Part shown: positions 21,578 to 34,098 of the stretch, one piece after another
How positions within the stretch are numbered: the first letter of the stretch is position 1
Layout of the letters: every line of letters begins with the position of its first letter
DNA from: Calvatia gigantea
Taxonomy: Eukaryota > Basidiomycota > Agaricomycetes > Agaricales > Lycoperdaceae
Direction: 5' to 3'
NCBI GenBank assembly: GCA_025093985.1
Contig: JACAAK010000018.1
Coordinates: 310,001-374,000, forward strand
DNA length: 64,000 nt
Program-made: the position numbers and the translations under genes
Notes under the pieces: generated by a model
The model's input: the letters and a program-made list of their open reading frames with translations, nothing else
Told to the model about the DNA's origin: nothing
Database searches by the model: none

Positions 21578-21789
21578 AGAGGGACAAAACTGTTCCAATG
21601 CACTTAAAATATTAATTAATTAATAACTCCCCTAAAACAAAGGATTACATAATCATACTTTGCATATGATTAGATAAGATACTGGACTATCTACAATTAA
21701 ATTAGGAAGTGCACAGCCACAGTAGTCCTTGAGATATGAGCTGATCTTCTGAGAAGTTCAAAACATTGGAACGGTTTTGTCCCTTACTG
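21578..21789 (-). repeat. Right terminal inverted repeat of the Tc1-like element
   Basis: Near-perfect inverted copy of 20554-20765, ending in the TA target dinucleotide at 21790-21791. Confidence 0.85.
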
Positions 21790-22213
21790 TATATAATAAT
21801 TCAAAGTCATACTACTTTGAAGTCATATGACTTTTATATATACCATACTTAGACAAGTAACATATCAATACAGTACAATACAGTAGTACACTGCTGTAGT
21901 ATATAAACCCTTCAACTTGACCAGTAGATGGCATTGTTTCTATTTGGTTAGGTGGAGACTCAATCTATAACTCTTTTAACACTCTCTTATAATCTGAACC
22001 TAAGATATTACCTCTGAACTATTAAGTTTACTTTATAAGATGTTATAAGAGTTATCTATTGAAGGACAAAGACCTCTGATCTTAGACATAAGAATATATA
22101 AAGTAGTTATAATACTTTTATATTCTTAAGCCTTTGAGAAGGAGTCCTCTTTAATATCACAACTGCCTGTAGATATCAGGTTGACTTAGGACAAAGTCAA
22201 TCTCACTATAACA

Positions 22214-22351
22214 CTCCTCCAATTTGCGCAGCTTGTGTTTGGCCTGCTGTTTGGCCTCCTTCTGCCTTTCCAGCTTGAGCCACTTGCATTCGCATATGGC
22301 CTCCAGCTCAGCCCATTTCTCTGTAGCAGTTTTCTTGATGGGGCTGGACAT
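22214..22351 (-). pseudogene. Antisense zinc-cluster gene remnant of B-III, N-terminal part
   Basis: Begins at an ATG (22349-22351, minus) with MSSPIKKTATEKWAELEA, nearly the same N-terminus as the B-I gene. The frame runs into solo LTR-D at 22213. A TATATAAA box about 70 nt upstream of the ATG (near 22425, minus strand) is better preserved than in B-I and supports an own promoter next to the LTR. Confidence 0.75.
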
Positions 22352-22503
22352 GGTAGTAGTCAAGGTAGTGGTGGTTAGAGGAAGAGAATAGGACTGTAAA
22401 ATTTCCAAGGTGATGAAATTTATATACACCATCAAAAGTCTAATTGGAGATTCCCATGATTCAATTTCATGGCCTCAAAGGCTCGGCCCTAATAGGAGGA
22501 TAC

Positions 22504-23052
22504 TGTCATGACCTGCACATGTTTGCCCACTCTCACCCACTTCCCCTGCTTGTAGTCATAGTTACCTTAGTCTAGCTGTATTGGGGTGCTCTTTATTCTT
22601 TCTGTCAGTCAGTCTGATATCTTGTTTTCCATATTAATCTCTATCCCCTTCAACTCCTCCACTATTGCCTTATAGTTAGAACTTGATCCCAGTGTCTTGT
22701 TAGACAGCTGCCCTCAGTGGCCATCCATTCTTCATTTACCATTACTTTTGTACTTTCCACTTTTCAGACTAGTATATAAACCTAGTCCCCATGCTTGTAA
22801 TTCCTTAGTCTGATTATCAACCATAATTATACCCTTTGATCCTATTCCTCTCTGTCTCTGTTCCTCTGACCCTCTAACCCTACTCTCTCCTGAAATATGG
22901 ACTTTGACAACAGCAGGAAGGCATAACACATACATTGAAGCCACTGAGTCCAAATCTCATACTCATCCAATTTCACCCACTCAGTATGTTCTCACCTGAT
23001 GTCACCTGGCAGCTAACCTTTGGCCAATATCCTGCATAACCCAATTGTAACA
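22504..23052 (+). repeat. LTR of B-III (3' LTR)
   Basis: 549 bp from TGTCATGACC to TTGTAACA, preceded by polypurine tract AATAGGAGGATAC. Homologous along its length to the B-I LTRs but CpG-depleted. The inferred start region reads CTTAGTCTGATTATC, as in B-I. Confidence 0.9.
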
Positions 23053-23222
23053 ATAAGCCCATATGTTGTATGCTTTATTCTTTAGACAATCCAGTCTACT
23101 TTCTACTTGAACTATCAACTCTTAAAGCACTACTTCTTACTTCAAACATCTCTCAAGTATCCCAGTGAGTATGACTACCCCCCACCACTAGTGTTAGCTA
23201 CTGTGGTGTACTCATCTCAACA
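23053..23222 (+). repeat. 3' fragment of an LTR-E copy
   Basis: Matches the last part of the LTR-E copies at 48715-49121 and 31728-32134, ending CTGTGGTGTACTCATCTCAACA. The 5' part was removed where the LTR of B-III now abuts. Confidence 0.7.
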
Positions 23223-24334
23223 TAACATTCAGGTGTCACAGGCAGATGATTGATGTGATCAATGATTCTTGTTAGTACACTGGTTTTTCAATCTGATATA
23301 ATAGCACATTTGCTTGCCCAGTTCAGATGGAACTGTTTTTATTTGAGATCATAAACTTGGGAAATATCTGAGATAGTATCTGAGGTTTAACAATTCAGAT
23401 TGCATTTAAGAAGGATAGAACAATGCTTGTAATGGGCACCTGTTAGATGTGGGATAAATGGAGAGGAGGCACTAAGTAATTTGACCAGTTGCATAAAATA
23501 TCTTGTGTCCTCACTAGTAACTCCACTGGATATAAGTACAAAAAAGACCCTTTTATGGAGGTGCAGCAATTTGAGAGGCATTTACACTCAGACTTGTCAT
23601 GACATCACTATTTTGTGCATTACCCTAATCTGACACCTCTTCCTTGTCACACTCCCTAAATTTTCAACTGGAGTAAGATATATTTCAAAGAAGTTGTCAG
23701 GCTTTTCTCTTACCCATGCACAAGAGGAACCCAATTGGGGAAAAGCAGCTTCAAGGTCAGGTGAGACAATGTACTCTACATCCCCTCCAAGGTTCTTATC
23801 TTCACAGTCTGTTATGTGTGTTACCTTACTTTGCAACCAGGCCTGGATCATCTCCACTCAGGGAGAGGTTCAATGTTATAGCCCAGGAGTATATGACAAG
23901 TCTTGAGGACTTCTGTGCAGACTTTGGATTGCTCCCTTGAGTAGAAGCTCATGCTTGCCTGAGAAGTCCGAGTTAAGTGTCACTGCAGTCCCCAAGGTTG
24001 TTAACCTTGTAGCAGATAAGTGAAGATAAGGAAGCTTGTTACTAGAATAACCTAAGGTAATACAATGGTACCACTTGGGGTTATATACTAGCTATGGATA
24101 AGAGATGAGAGAATTATGTAGTAAATGGGTATGAGTCAATGGGAGACAACTACAGGTTAATTGGTAAGTTAAGGAATCATGGAGAATAAGAAAGAAGACA
24201 ATACGAGTTATAGGAAGGTAGAGATGAGTAAACAGAAGTTTGATAAGGGGAAATAGAGAGAGTGAAACAGGAACATGACTCAGAATGAGTCATAAGAAGT
24301 AAAGGTAGAAGTACATGTGATAAATAAATAAAGA
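23223..24334. other. Unassigned AT-rich sequence
   Basis: No family motif found. Short frames at 23597-23857 (minus) and 23694-23906 (plus) overlap each other and carry no recognised domain. The right part (24000-24334) is purine-rich on the plus strand. It is the left flank of A-II and ends in the TSD ACAGA (24335-24339). Confidence 0.5.
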
Positions 24335-24339
24335 ACAGA

Positions 24340-24646
24340 TGTTGTGAACTTTCATCTATTCTTACTTACTCCATACTTGCCTGCATTCTGCCCCGTCCTG
24401 TACCTGTTTCACCTATTCCAGTCCAGCAATCTCCAGGTATTGACTCACAGTAACTACTGCGCCACTGTCGTTGGACATTTCATATAGTTACCTCCATCTG
24501 TTCAACTGGATGTCTACCATATTTAAGTGTACATACATACTCCTGTATTCGGTACACTTAACCATCTAGTGTTTCTCTCCCTTTACTCGCCCTCAAGTCT
24601 TAGCCCAAGTTGCAACCTGAGGTTTACTCAGACTAAGGTTGTAATA
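24340..24646 (+). repeat. 5' LTR of A-II
   Basis: 307 bp, TGTTGTGAAC to GTAATA (final CA changed to TA). A self-priming site TGGTTAAGCAT follows after 2 nt. Confidence 0.9.
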
Positions 24647-24724
24647 TTTGGTTAAGCATCCCCACCTCACCTTGCAAGGAGTAGGCTGAAATAGGCCTGA
24701 ACAAAGACAAACCAGGAGCTAGTA

Positions 24725-25675
24725 TATAAGCTTGAACCCAGACAAATACAGAGAACCAAACCTCGAAGTCACTGATGATGAATCTGAAACATCAGATGAA
24801 GAAGAAACAGGGAACTCCGAAGTACCTGAAGAACCAACTGGAGAAACACACAACAAACCCAGAGTAAACCCAGCAGAAGAAGAAGTATTATCAGAACTTC
24901 TAAACGAACTCAACCTAGCAGAAGAAGAGTTAGTCCAACAGGAGAAATCAGACAAATCAAGTTCAGATGAAACAGAATCAAAAACTGACTCCAATATGAC
25001 CGACAATGCAGTAGTACCTGTGACAGTGCCCAGTGGGAAAGGCTTAGTGCCAGACCCAGGTTTCTTTGATGGAACCCACATCAAGTTCGACAACTGGTGG
25101 AGAGCAATGACACTCTTTATGAAGTTCAACAAAATAGTTTTAGTGGATGATAAAGCCATAGCAGTCTTAGCCAGACTGAGAGGAGGAACAGCAGGAGCCT
25201 ACGCAGCAATGAAGGCCCTATAAATCTTAGACGGAAAAGACTTAGTGGACTGGAAAGCATTTTCCAAAGACTTTAGGAAAACCTTCTCCAATGATGCCTC
25301 AAATAGCAAAGCAGAATGGCAAATTGAGAAGTTCAAACAAGAAAACAAGAACACTGCTGACTACCTAATTGAATTCCAAGTCCTAAAAAGCAAAGCGAAA
25401 ACAGATAATAAACACGCAATGTTCCTGCTCAAGAAAAATGCCAGGCAAGACATCATCTACACTATTACAGGCTACCCACCAAGCACCAGGCCAGACACCT
25501 ATGCGGAATGGACAGAAGCCATCCTTGCTGTAGGACAAGGATACGAAGCATTAGAATACCGAGGAGATAAGAAAACCAACACTGGAACAACCTATGGGGG
25601 AATGGGAGAACCAATGGAGATAGGAAGCTGACACCACATTTTCAATGCTGAAGGAAAACCTAAATGCTATAATTG
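24725..25675 (+). pseudogene. gag: gag of A-II, 5' part
   Basis: Same architecture as the other family A gags: acidic N-terminus, PDPGFFDGT--KFDNWWRAM core, then the first zinc knuckle. The start codon is ATA (24725) where other copies have ATG. A TAA after KAL (25221) and a TGA at about 25629 interrupt the frame. The natural continuation is at 28288, because 25676-28287 is an extra scrambled block. Confidence 0.75.
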
Positions 25676-28287
25676 TGGCATCTTCAGACATATGGCCAAG
25701 GATTGCAAGAAACCCAAGGGGTTAACCTGCTACAACTGCAGGAAAACAGGCCACATAGCAAAGGCCTGTACTGCACCAAAGAAGGTACAGGTCTGAGGAG
25801 TAGAGGAAGTTGACAAAGAAAAGAAGGATTTTCCTGAAAGACTCTGAGTAGGGCACTACCTCGAGAGTCAGAAAAGCTTGTATCTAGGGATATCAGACAA
25901 ATTCTACATGAATTCCTCAGAGAAGAAAGCGTGCAACTGAAATCCTAAAAGGAAAAATACAAATGGCAGAAAAGGAGATAACATGTCGGACACCAATTGT
26001 CAGACTCAGGATGTACAACCAGCAGCTATCAGCAAAAAGACTGGTAGATGAAGAAGGAACTCTCTACCCAGAAAATGTGGAATGACAAATTGTGGTAATA
26101 AACACAGACGGAATGCCTAACCAAAGTGGAAAGTATTGGAGACCACAATGATCAACAGTCCGACATCCATGGACATAAGGAACAAATTGAGGCCTCAGTC
26201 ATACAACTACAGGACAGAAGCAGAAATCTTTTTAGGACATGATTGGCTAGTCAAACATAACCTGGAGGTAGACTGGAACAACAGAGAAATCAAATTCCAC
26301 CCAGCTGGTCCCACCAGACTGCCAATTTCCCCAGTCAAACAATCACTATCACTGAAAAGCTGCGAAGCATAACTGCCACAGAAGACCTATAGGAAGAAGA
26401 AGACGAGCCAGACCCGACCAAACTGGAAGACCTACCAGACTATATACAACCATTCATGCACTTATTCAACAAAACGACATTCGACAAACTCCCAGAACAA
26501 ACTGAATGGGACCACGAGATAGTCTTAATGGAAGATGCCCCAAAAGAAATAAGTGCGGGGACATACAACATGATGGTTAAAGAGCAGGATGAACTCAAGT
26601 CATTCATCAAGGAAAACCTAGAATCAGGACAAATATGGCCATCAAAGTCCCCATATGCAGTGCCAACATTCTTCATCCCAAAGAAAGATGGGTCCAAAAG
26701 GCTGATCCAGGACTATAGACGGCTAAACAACATGGTCGTCAAAGACAAAACACCATTGCCAAGAATTGGCAAAGTAATTGACAAGCTTGGAAAAGCCAAA
26801 TACTTCAACAAGCTGGACATCATCTGGGGATACAACAATTCAGGATCAAAGAAGGAGATCACTCCGACATGACTGATACACAGTAGTGCCCGCAACAATG
26901 CCCAGTGGGAAAGGCCTAGTGCCAGACCCGGGATTTTTCGATGGCACCCACACCAAGTTTGACAACTGGTGGAGAGCAATAATGCTCTTCATGAAATTCA
27001 ACAAGATAGTTTCGGCAGATGATAAAGCCATAGCAGTCTTAGCCAGACTGCGAGGAGGAACTGCAGGAGCATATGCAGCTATGAGAGCACCAGCCATCCT
27101 AGAATCTGAGGATTCAGTGGACTGGAAGGTCTTCTCCAAGGAATTTAGAAGAACCTTCTCAGATGACGCCTCAAACAGCAAAGCCGAATGGCAGATCGAA
27201 AAATTCAGACAAGGAAACCGAAACACCGCCGACTACTTAATCAAATTCGAGGTGCTGAAAAGCAAGGCCAAGACTGACACAGCAAGAACCGTGTCCTGAC
27301 ACTACCACAAAGGCATGGACAATTCAGAGTAGAAGTTGATGCATTGGATTATGCATTAGGGGGGGTACTCTCACAGTTACAAGAAGAAAAATGGCATCCC
27401 ATCACTTTCACATCACGAACCCTGTTGTCAGCAGAATGGAACTATGAAATATACGACAAAGAATTGCTGGCCATTGTCCATGCCCTAAAAGAATGGAGAC
27501 ATTATTTCTTAGATGCCAAAGAACGATTCAAAATCTGGATGGACCATGAAAACCTGAAGTATTACCGAGAACCACAGAAACTAAATGGGCGACAAGCACG
27601 GTGGTACCTGCAACTACAAGACTATGACTTCACACTATGACACATACCAGGGAAAACAAACATGAAAGCCAACTTCCTATCTCGAATCCACCAAATGCCA
27701 GAAGAACAAGAAGATAAACTAGTCACCATGATTCGGGAAAGCTGGCTACAGACGGAAGGCACAGACAGCATGGTACTCCTACGAGCGGAACTATTCATTG
27801 AACCAAACTTCCTAGAGCGAATTTGAAACTAGACCCAGCGAGAAACAGTAGTCCTAACCGAGCTGAAGAAGCAAGGGTCCCAACTCACCAAAGATGGCAG
27901 AATAATCTACAAACAGAATAGTGCATATGTTCCACCCAATCAGAAACTATGAGAGGAAGTCCTAATACAGTACCACAACACCCCAGATGGGACACCCGGG
28001 ACAACACAGGATGATGGAGTTAATCAGCTGGGACTATTGGGGGCCCAAATCAATATGAAAGGACATAAAGGGATATATCCAAGGATGTCAAGCCTGTAAA
28101 AGGGAAACCAAGTCTAGAACACACCACTCAAATCGCCACTACACCCCCTCCCATACCAAATGGACCCGGGGAAAGGAAATTAGTATTGACATGATCGGAC
28201 CACTGCCAGAATCAAAGGGAAAGGACGCGATACTAGTCATTGTTGACTGCTTCACAAAAATGATACGACTCATAGCGACAACCATGG
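25676..28287 (+). repeat. Scrambled block of family A fragments inside A-II
   Basis: In order: 25676-25835, identical to 28288-28447 (zinc knuckles to frameshift site); 25836-26862, protease-RT with many 1-4 nt insertions relative to A-III; 26863-27280, gag identical or nearly so to A-III 29300-29715; 27281-28287, RNase H to integrase close to A-III 31680-33080. The jumps are RT to gag at 26862, gag to RNase H at about 27281, and integrase to gag at 28287. Removing the block makes A-II colinear. A real complex rearrangement or a misassembled noisy read are both possible. Confidence 0.75.
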
Positions 28288-28661
28288 TGGCATCTTCAGA
28301 CATATGGCCAAGGATTGCAAGAAACCCAAGGGGTTAACCTGCTACAACTGCAGGAAAACAGGCCACATAGCAAAGGCCTGTACTGCACCAAAGAAGGTAC
28401 AGGTCTGAGGAGTAGAGGAAGTTGACAAAGAAAAGAAGGATTTTCCCAAAGACTCTGAGTAGGTGCTACCTTGAGAGTCAGAAAACTTGTATCTAGGATA
28501 TCAGACAAATTCTACACAATTCCTCAGAGAAGAAAGCGTGAACTAAACCTAAAAGGAAAAATACAAATGGCGAAAAAGGAGATAATGGTGGACACAATTG
28601 TCAACTCAGGATGCACAACCAGCAGTATCAGCAAAAAACTGGTAGATGAGGAAAATCCCAC
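28288..28661 (+). pseudogene. A-II gag end and protease start
   Basis: Zinc knuckles, the GGATTTT frameshift heptamer (28437-28443), the gag TAG, and the start of pol with a V-N-S-G variant at the protease active site where D-S-G is expected (near 28603). Continuity resumes at 35412 after A-III; the 5-bp CCCAC at 28657-28661 is the target duplicated by A-III. Confidence 0.75.
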
Positions 28662-28965
28662 TGTTGTGAACTTTTCACCGATCATATCGTGTTCCTTACT
28701 TGTCTACATTCCAATCTCCTGTGTACCTGTTTCAGCTATTCCTGCCACATGATCTCCGAGCTCTGACTCATAATTACTATGCCATAGTCATCGACATCTC
28801 ATGTAATTATCTCCATCCATTCAACTGGATGTTCCTTCTGTATTTAAGCATACATACATACTCCTGTATTTGGTACGCTTAACCATCTAGTTCTTCTCCC
28901 CTTACTCGCCCTCAAGTCTTAGCCTAAGTTGCAACCTGAGGTTAACTCAGACTAAGGTTGTAACA
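28662..28965 (+). repeat. 5' LTR of A-III
   Basis: TGTTGTGAACTTTTCACC to GTAACA. TATTTAA is followed at 34 nt by ACGCTTAACCA. PBS TGGTTAAGCAT follows after 2 nt and matches 10 of 11 positions; the mismatch is a decayed CpG. Confidence 0.93.
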
Positions 28966-29044
28966 TTTGGTTAAGCATTCCCACCTCACCTTGCAAGGAG
29001 TAGGCTGAAACAGGCCTGAACAGAAGCAACCTAGGAGCTAGTAT

Positions 29045-30102
29045 ATGAGCTCGAACCCGGATGAATACAGAGAACCAAACCTCGAAGTCACTGACAACGA
29101 ATCAGAAACATCAGACAAGGAAGAAACAGGGAATCCGAAGTACCTGAAGAAACATGCAACGAACCCAGAATAAACCCAGCAGAAGAAAAAGTGTTATCAC
29201 AACTTCTAAACGAACTCAACCTAGCAGAGGAAGAGATAGTACACCAGGAGAAATCAGATAAATCAAGTTCAGATGAAACAGAATCAGAAACCAACTCCGA
29301 CATGACTGATAACACAGTAGTGCCCGCAACAATGCCCAGTGGGAAAGGCCTAGTGCCAGACCCGGGATTTTTCGATGGCACCCACACCAAGTTTGACAAC
29401 TGGTGGAGAGCAATAATGCTCTTCATGAAATTCAACAAGATAGTTTCGGCAGATGATAAAGCCATAGCAGTCTTAGCCAGACTGCGAGGAGGAACTGCAG
29501 GAGCATATGCAGCTATGAGAGCACCAGCCATCCTAGAATCTGAGGATTCAGTGGACTGGAAGGTCTTCTCCAAGGAATTTAGAAGAACCTTCTCAGATAA
29601 CGCCTCAAACAGCAAAGCTGAATGGCAGATCGAAAAATTCAGACAAGGAAACCGAAACACTGCTGACTACTTAATCGAATTCAAGGTGCTGAAAAGCAAG
29701 GCCAAGACTGACAGCAAGCATGCTATGTTCCTACTTAGAAAGAATGCCCGACAAGACATTATATATACGATCACAGGCTACCCACCCTCAGCCAGGCTGG
29801 ACACATATGCAGAATGGAAAGAAGCCATATTGTCTGTCGGACAAGGATATGAGGCATCCGAATACCGAGGAGACAGGAAAACGAACACTGGCACCACCTA
29901 TGGAGGAATGGGTGAGCCCATGGAGATAGGAAGCAGGTGTCACATCTTTAACGACAAAGGAGAACCAAAGTGCTACAACTGTGGCATCTTTGGTCACATC
30001 ACCAAAGATTGCAAAAAGCCCAAGGGGTTAATATGCTACAACTGCGGAAAAAAAGGACACATAGCCAAAGCCTGCACTGCACCCAAGAAGATCCAAGTCT
30101 GA
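29045..30102 (+). pseudogene. gag: gag of A-III with a frameshift
   Basis: ATG at 29045. A one-base deletion near 29140 breaks the acidic N-terminal part. From 29191 the frame is open for 303 codons through the WWRA core and both zinc knuckles (CYNCGIFGHITKDC, CYNCGKKGHIAKAC) to TGA at 30100-30102, earlier than the family's TAG at about 30158. The GGATTTT site is at 30135-30141 with the stem-loop after it. Confidence 0.8.
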
Positions 30103-30144
30103 GGAGTAGAGGAGGCTACCAACGAAGAAGGAAAGGATTTTCCT

Positions 30145-33100
30145 GAAGACTCTGAGTAGGCACTACCTCGAGAGTCAAAAAGCTTGTATCTGGGATATCA
30201 GACAAATTCTACATGATTCCTCAGAGAAGAAAGTGCAAACTGAATCTAAAAGGAAAAATACAAATGGCAGGAAAGGAGATAACAGTCAACACCATTGTAG
30301 ACTCAGGGTGTACAACCAGCAGCATCAGCAAAAGACTGGTAGATGAAGAAGGACTCTCTACCCAGAAATTGGAATGACAAATTGTGGTACTAAACACAGA
30401 CGGAATGCCTAACCAAGGTGGAAAAGTAATGGAGACCACAATGATCAACATCGACATCCAGGGACATAAGGAACAAATTGAGGCCTCAGTCATACAACTA
30501 CAGGACAGAGCAGAAATCTTTTTAGGACATGATTGGCTAGTCAAACATAACCTGGAGGTAGACTGGAACAACAGAGAAATCAAATTCACCCAGTGTCCAC
30601 CAGACTGCCAATTTCCCCATCAGAACATCACTATCACTGAAAAGCTGCGAAGCATAACTGCCACAGAAGACCTATAGGAAGAAGAAGATGAGCCAGACCC
30701 GACCAAACTGGAAGACCTACCAGACTACATACAACCATTCATGCACTTATTCAACAAAACGACATTCGACAAACTCCCAGAACAAACTGAATGGGACCAC
30801 GAGATAGTCTTAATGGAAGATGTCCCAAAAGAAATAAGTGCGGGGACATACAACATGATGGTTAAAGAGCAGGATGAACTCAAGTCATTCATCAAGGAAA
30901 ACCTAGAATCAGGACGAATACAGCCATCGAAGTCTCCATATGCAGTGCCAACATTCTTCATCCCAAAGAAAGATGGGTCCAAAAGGCTGATCCAGGACTA
31001 TAGACGGCTAAACAACATGGTCGTCAAAGACAAAACACCGTTGCCAAGAATTGGCAAAGTAATTGACAAGCTTGGAAAAGCCAAATACTTCAACAAGCTG
31101 GACATCATCTGGGGATACAACAATGTCAGGATCAAAGAAGGAGACGAATGGAAGGCTGCCTTCCTCACCAATGAAGGACTCTTTGAACCAATGGTCATGT
31201 ACTTTGGCCTAAGCAACTCGCCGGGGACATTCTCCAGAATGATGACAAGCATCTTCTGCGACCTCTTACAAAATGGAGACATTGTAAACTATATGGATGA
31301 CTTTGCCATCCCAGGAGACACTAAGGAGCAACTAAAGGAATGGACAGTACAATTTCTGGAACAAGTAGCCCAGTACAATCTATGCTTCAAATGAACCAAA
31401 TGCATTTTTGATGCAGAAGAGATCCCCATGCTAGGAGTTAGAGTAGGACATGGATGAATCGAAATGGAAGAAGACAAAGTAAAATCGGTACGAGAATGGC
31501 CCGAACCCAAAAACACCAAGGGGGTAGAGAGGTTCCTGGGTTTTGCAAACTATTATCGACGCTTCATCAAAAACTTTAGCACAATTACTGGACCCCTAAA
31601 CAAACTCAAAGGAGCAGCCACATGGGAATGGACACAAGAGCACCAGGACTCATTCAATCAACTCAAGAAATGCATCACCGAGGAACTGGTCCTGACACTA
31701 CCACAAAGGTATGGCCAATTCAGAGTATGTTAAGACGAGTACACCACAATAGCTATGCTAGTGGCAGAGGGGAGTTGTACTCACTGGGTTTATTGAGATG
31801 ATAGTTGTAGACTGTTGCTAGTGGATATCTAAGAGGAATGATGGGCAGAAGAAAGACTTAATTGTCTAAGGAATGTACGCATACTACATAGGTCTTATAT
31901 ATCTAGTGTCTCTGGTCTGTGCGCCGTTCTACCTAATACAGGTGAGGTCTTATCTGCCAGTAGCATATACAGAGCATACTGCATACATTATTCTATTTAA
32001 TAGATCATGACCAGCAACCTAGAGTGCGGTCTAGTACATTGTTTGTTATCTCTCTTCAAGAGTGAAGTACTCAAGAATCCGTTTCAGCTATAAATAGACT
32101 GAACCAACATAGTGGTATGGATCGAGATTCAACAGAGTAGAAGTCGATGCATCAGATTATGCATTAGGGGGGGTACTCTCACAGTTACAAGAAGAAAAAT
32201 GGCATCCCATCGCTTTCACATCACAAACCCTGTCGCCAGCAGAACGGAACTATGAAATATATGACAAAGAATTGCTGGCCATTGTCCATGCCCTAAAAGA
32301 ATGGAGACATTATCTCTTAGATGCCAAAGAACAATTCGAAATCTGGACGGACCATGAAAACCTGAAGTATTACCGAGAACCACAGAAACTAAATGGGCCA
32401 CAAGCACAGTGGTGCCTGCAACTACAAGACTATGACTTCACGCTACGACACGTACCAGGGAAAACAAACATGAAAGCCAACCTCCTATCTCGAATCTACC
32501 AAATGCCAGAAGAACAAGAAGATAAACTAGTCACCATGATTCGGGAAAGCTGGCTACAGACAGAAGGCATAGACAGCATGGTACTCCTACGAGCGGAACT
32601 ATTCATTGAACCAAACTTCCTAGAGCGAATTTGAAACCAGACCCAGTGAGAAACAGTAGTCCTAACCGAGCTGAAGAAGCAAGGGTCCCAACTCACCGAA
32701 GATGGCAGAATAATCTACAAATAGAATAGTGCATACGTTCCACCCAATCAGAAACTATGAGAGGAAGTCCTAATACAGTACCACAACACCCCAGATGCAG
32801 GACACCCAAGACAACACAGGATGATGGAGTTAATCAGCTGGGACTACTGGTGGCCATCAATATGAAAGGACATAAAGGGATATATCCAAGGATGTCAAGC
32901 CTGTCAAAGGGCCAAGTCTAGAATGACACTGCTCAAATCGCCACTACACCCCCTCCCGATACCAAATGGACCCTGGGAGGAAATTAGTATTGACATGATT
33001 GGACCACTGCCAGAATCTAAAGGAAAGGACACGATACTAGTCATTGTGGATCGCTTCACAAAAATGATATGACTCTTAGCAACAACCACAGATGCATCAT

Positions 33101-34090
33101 CTAGGGACATTGCAAGGATATACCAGGATGAAATATGGAAGCTACACAGACTGCCGAGGAAAGTACTTAGTGACTGAGGACCTCAATTCGCATCAGAATT
33201 CACCAAGGAGCTGTTCAAGGGGCTTGGCATCGAACAGAATCTATCAATGGCATATCACCCGCAAACAGATGGACAAACCAAATACATCAACAGAGAAGTA
33301 GAGACCTATATCTGCCTGTACTGCAACTACGACCAGGATGACTGGGCGGAGTGGCTCCCCATCACAGAATTTCAGTACAATGACAAATGACACGGAGGGA
33401 CACAAGAGACACCATTTTTCCTAAACTATGGAAGGAATCCATGGAAAGGCAAGAACGAGCCAACAACGAACAACCCTGTCACCACAGCATTCCTGGAATA
33501 ACTACAGCGCACCTGAGACAATACCTCATCAGCACTACAGACATACCAAGAAAAAATGAAACAGCAACATGACTACAGTAGAACCCACACCAGCATTTAT
33601 CAAACAGGAGATAAAGTATGGTTAGAGAACACCAATATCCATACCAATCAATCATCAAAGAAGCTAGGCCAAAAATGGTATGGACCTTTCCTTATTAAGG
33701 AAAAGATAGGGGAAGCAGCATATTGGCTGAAATTGCTGGATGGATGGGCCATCCATGATATATTCAATGAACAGCTCCTGACACCAGCATACCCGGCAGA
33801 GTTCCCGAGTCAAAAACAGCCATCAGCACCCGACCCGGTGATCATCAACAATAAAGAAGAATATGAAGTAGATGAGATCCACAGACAATAAAAATAAGGA
33901 AGGGGCTATCAATTCCTGGTCCACTGGAAGGGGTACAGCAATGAAGAAGATATGTGGACAGCGGAGTCTAACCTGGAAAATGCTAAAGACGCCATAAGAG
34001 ACTACCTAAAAAGGCATCTGGAGGATACCCATAAAAGAGGGGGCAGAAAACACAAAAAAGCAGCAAACAAGCAATCCAGACAAAGAAACT
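30145..34090 (+). pseudogene. pol: pol of A-III, broken
   Basis: Protease D-S-G near 30300, RT box YMDD at about 31290-31301, RNase H at 32140-32470, integrase HHCC at 32770-32920 and core to about 33350, and a chromodomain (YEVDEI, then YQFLVHWKGYSNEED, about 33860-34000). It is interrupted by solo LTR-E at 31728-32134 and by many stops, several of them TGA at positions where A-IV has CGA (for example 31394 and 31456). Confidence 0.85.
31728..32134 (-). mobile_element. Solo LTR-E, reverse orientation, TSD GAGTA
   Basis: 407-bp LTR bounded by TGTT and AACA, flanked by GAGTA at 31723-31727 and 32135-32139. It lies between RT and RNase H of A-III. It is the same length as the copy at 48715-49121. 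Confidence 0.93.
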
Positions 34091-34098
34091 AAACAGAC

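Larger units (their letters stand above)
20554..21789 (+). mobile_element. Tc1/mariner-like DNA transposon, internally deleted
   Basis: 1236-bp element starting CAGTAAGGGAC and ending with the reverse complement, flanked by TA (20552-20553 and 21790-21791). Terminal inverted repeats are about 212 bp long (20554-20765 and 21578-21789). It carries one transposase frame lacking the centre of the catalytic domain. It sits in solo LTR-D. Confidence 0.93.
20445..22213 (+). mobile_element. Solo LTR-D with TSD CTCCT, containing a Tc1-like element
   Basis: Starts TGTTATGAATATGAC and ends CACTATAACA, flanked by CTCCT at 20440-20444 and 22214-22218. Without the Tc1-like insertion (20552-21791) it is about 531 bp. 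A TATATAA box lies near 21900. The TG...CA ends, 5-bp TSD and lack of coding sequence indicate a solo LTR; its superfamily cannot be told from the LTR alone. Confidence 0.88.
20331..23052 (+). mobile_element. 3' end of Ty3/gypsy element B-III
   Basis: Plus-strand family B remnant. It consists of the antisense gene (reverse strand, 20331-20444 and 22214-22351), the polypurine tract and one LTR (22504-23052). It is split by solo LTR-D with TSD CTCCT. The whole pol-gag part is missing to the left, where A-I abuts. CpG sites of B-I appear here as TpG or CpA, so it is an old copy. Confidence 0.85.
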
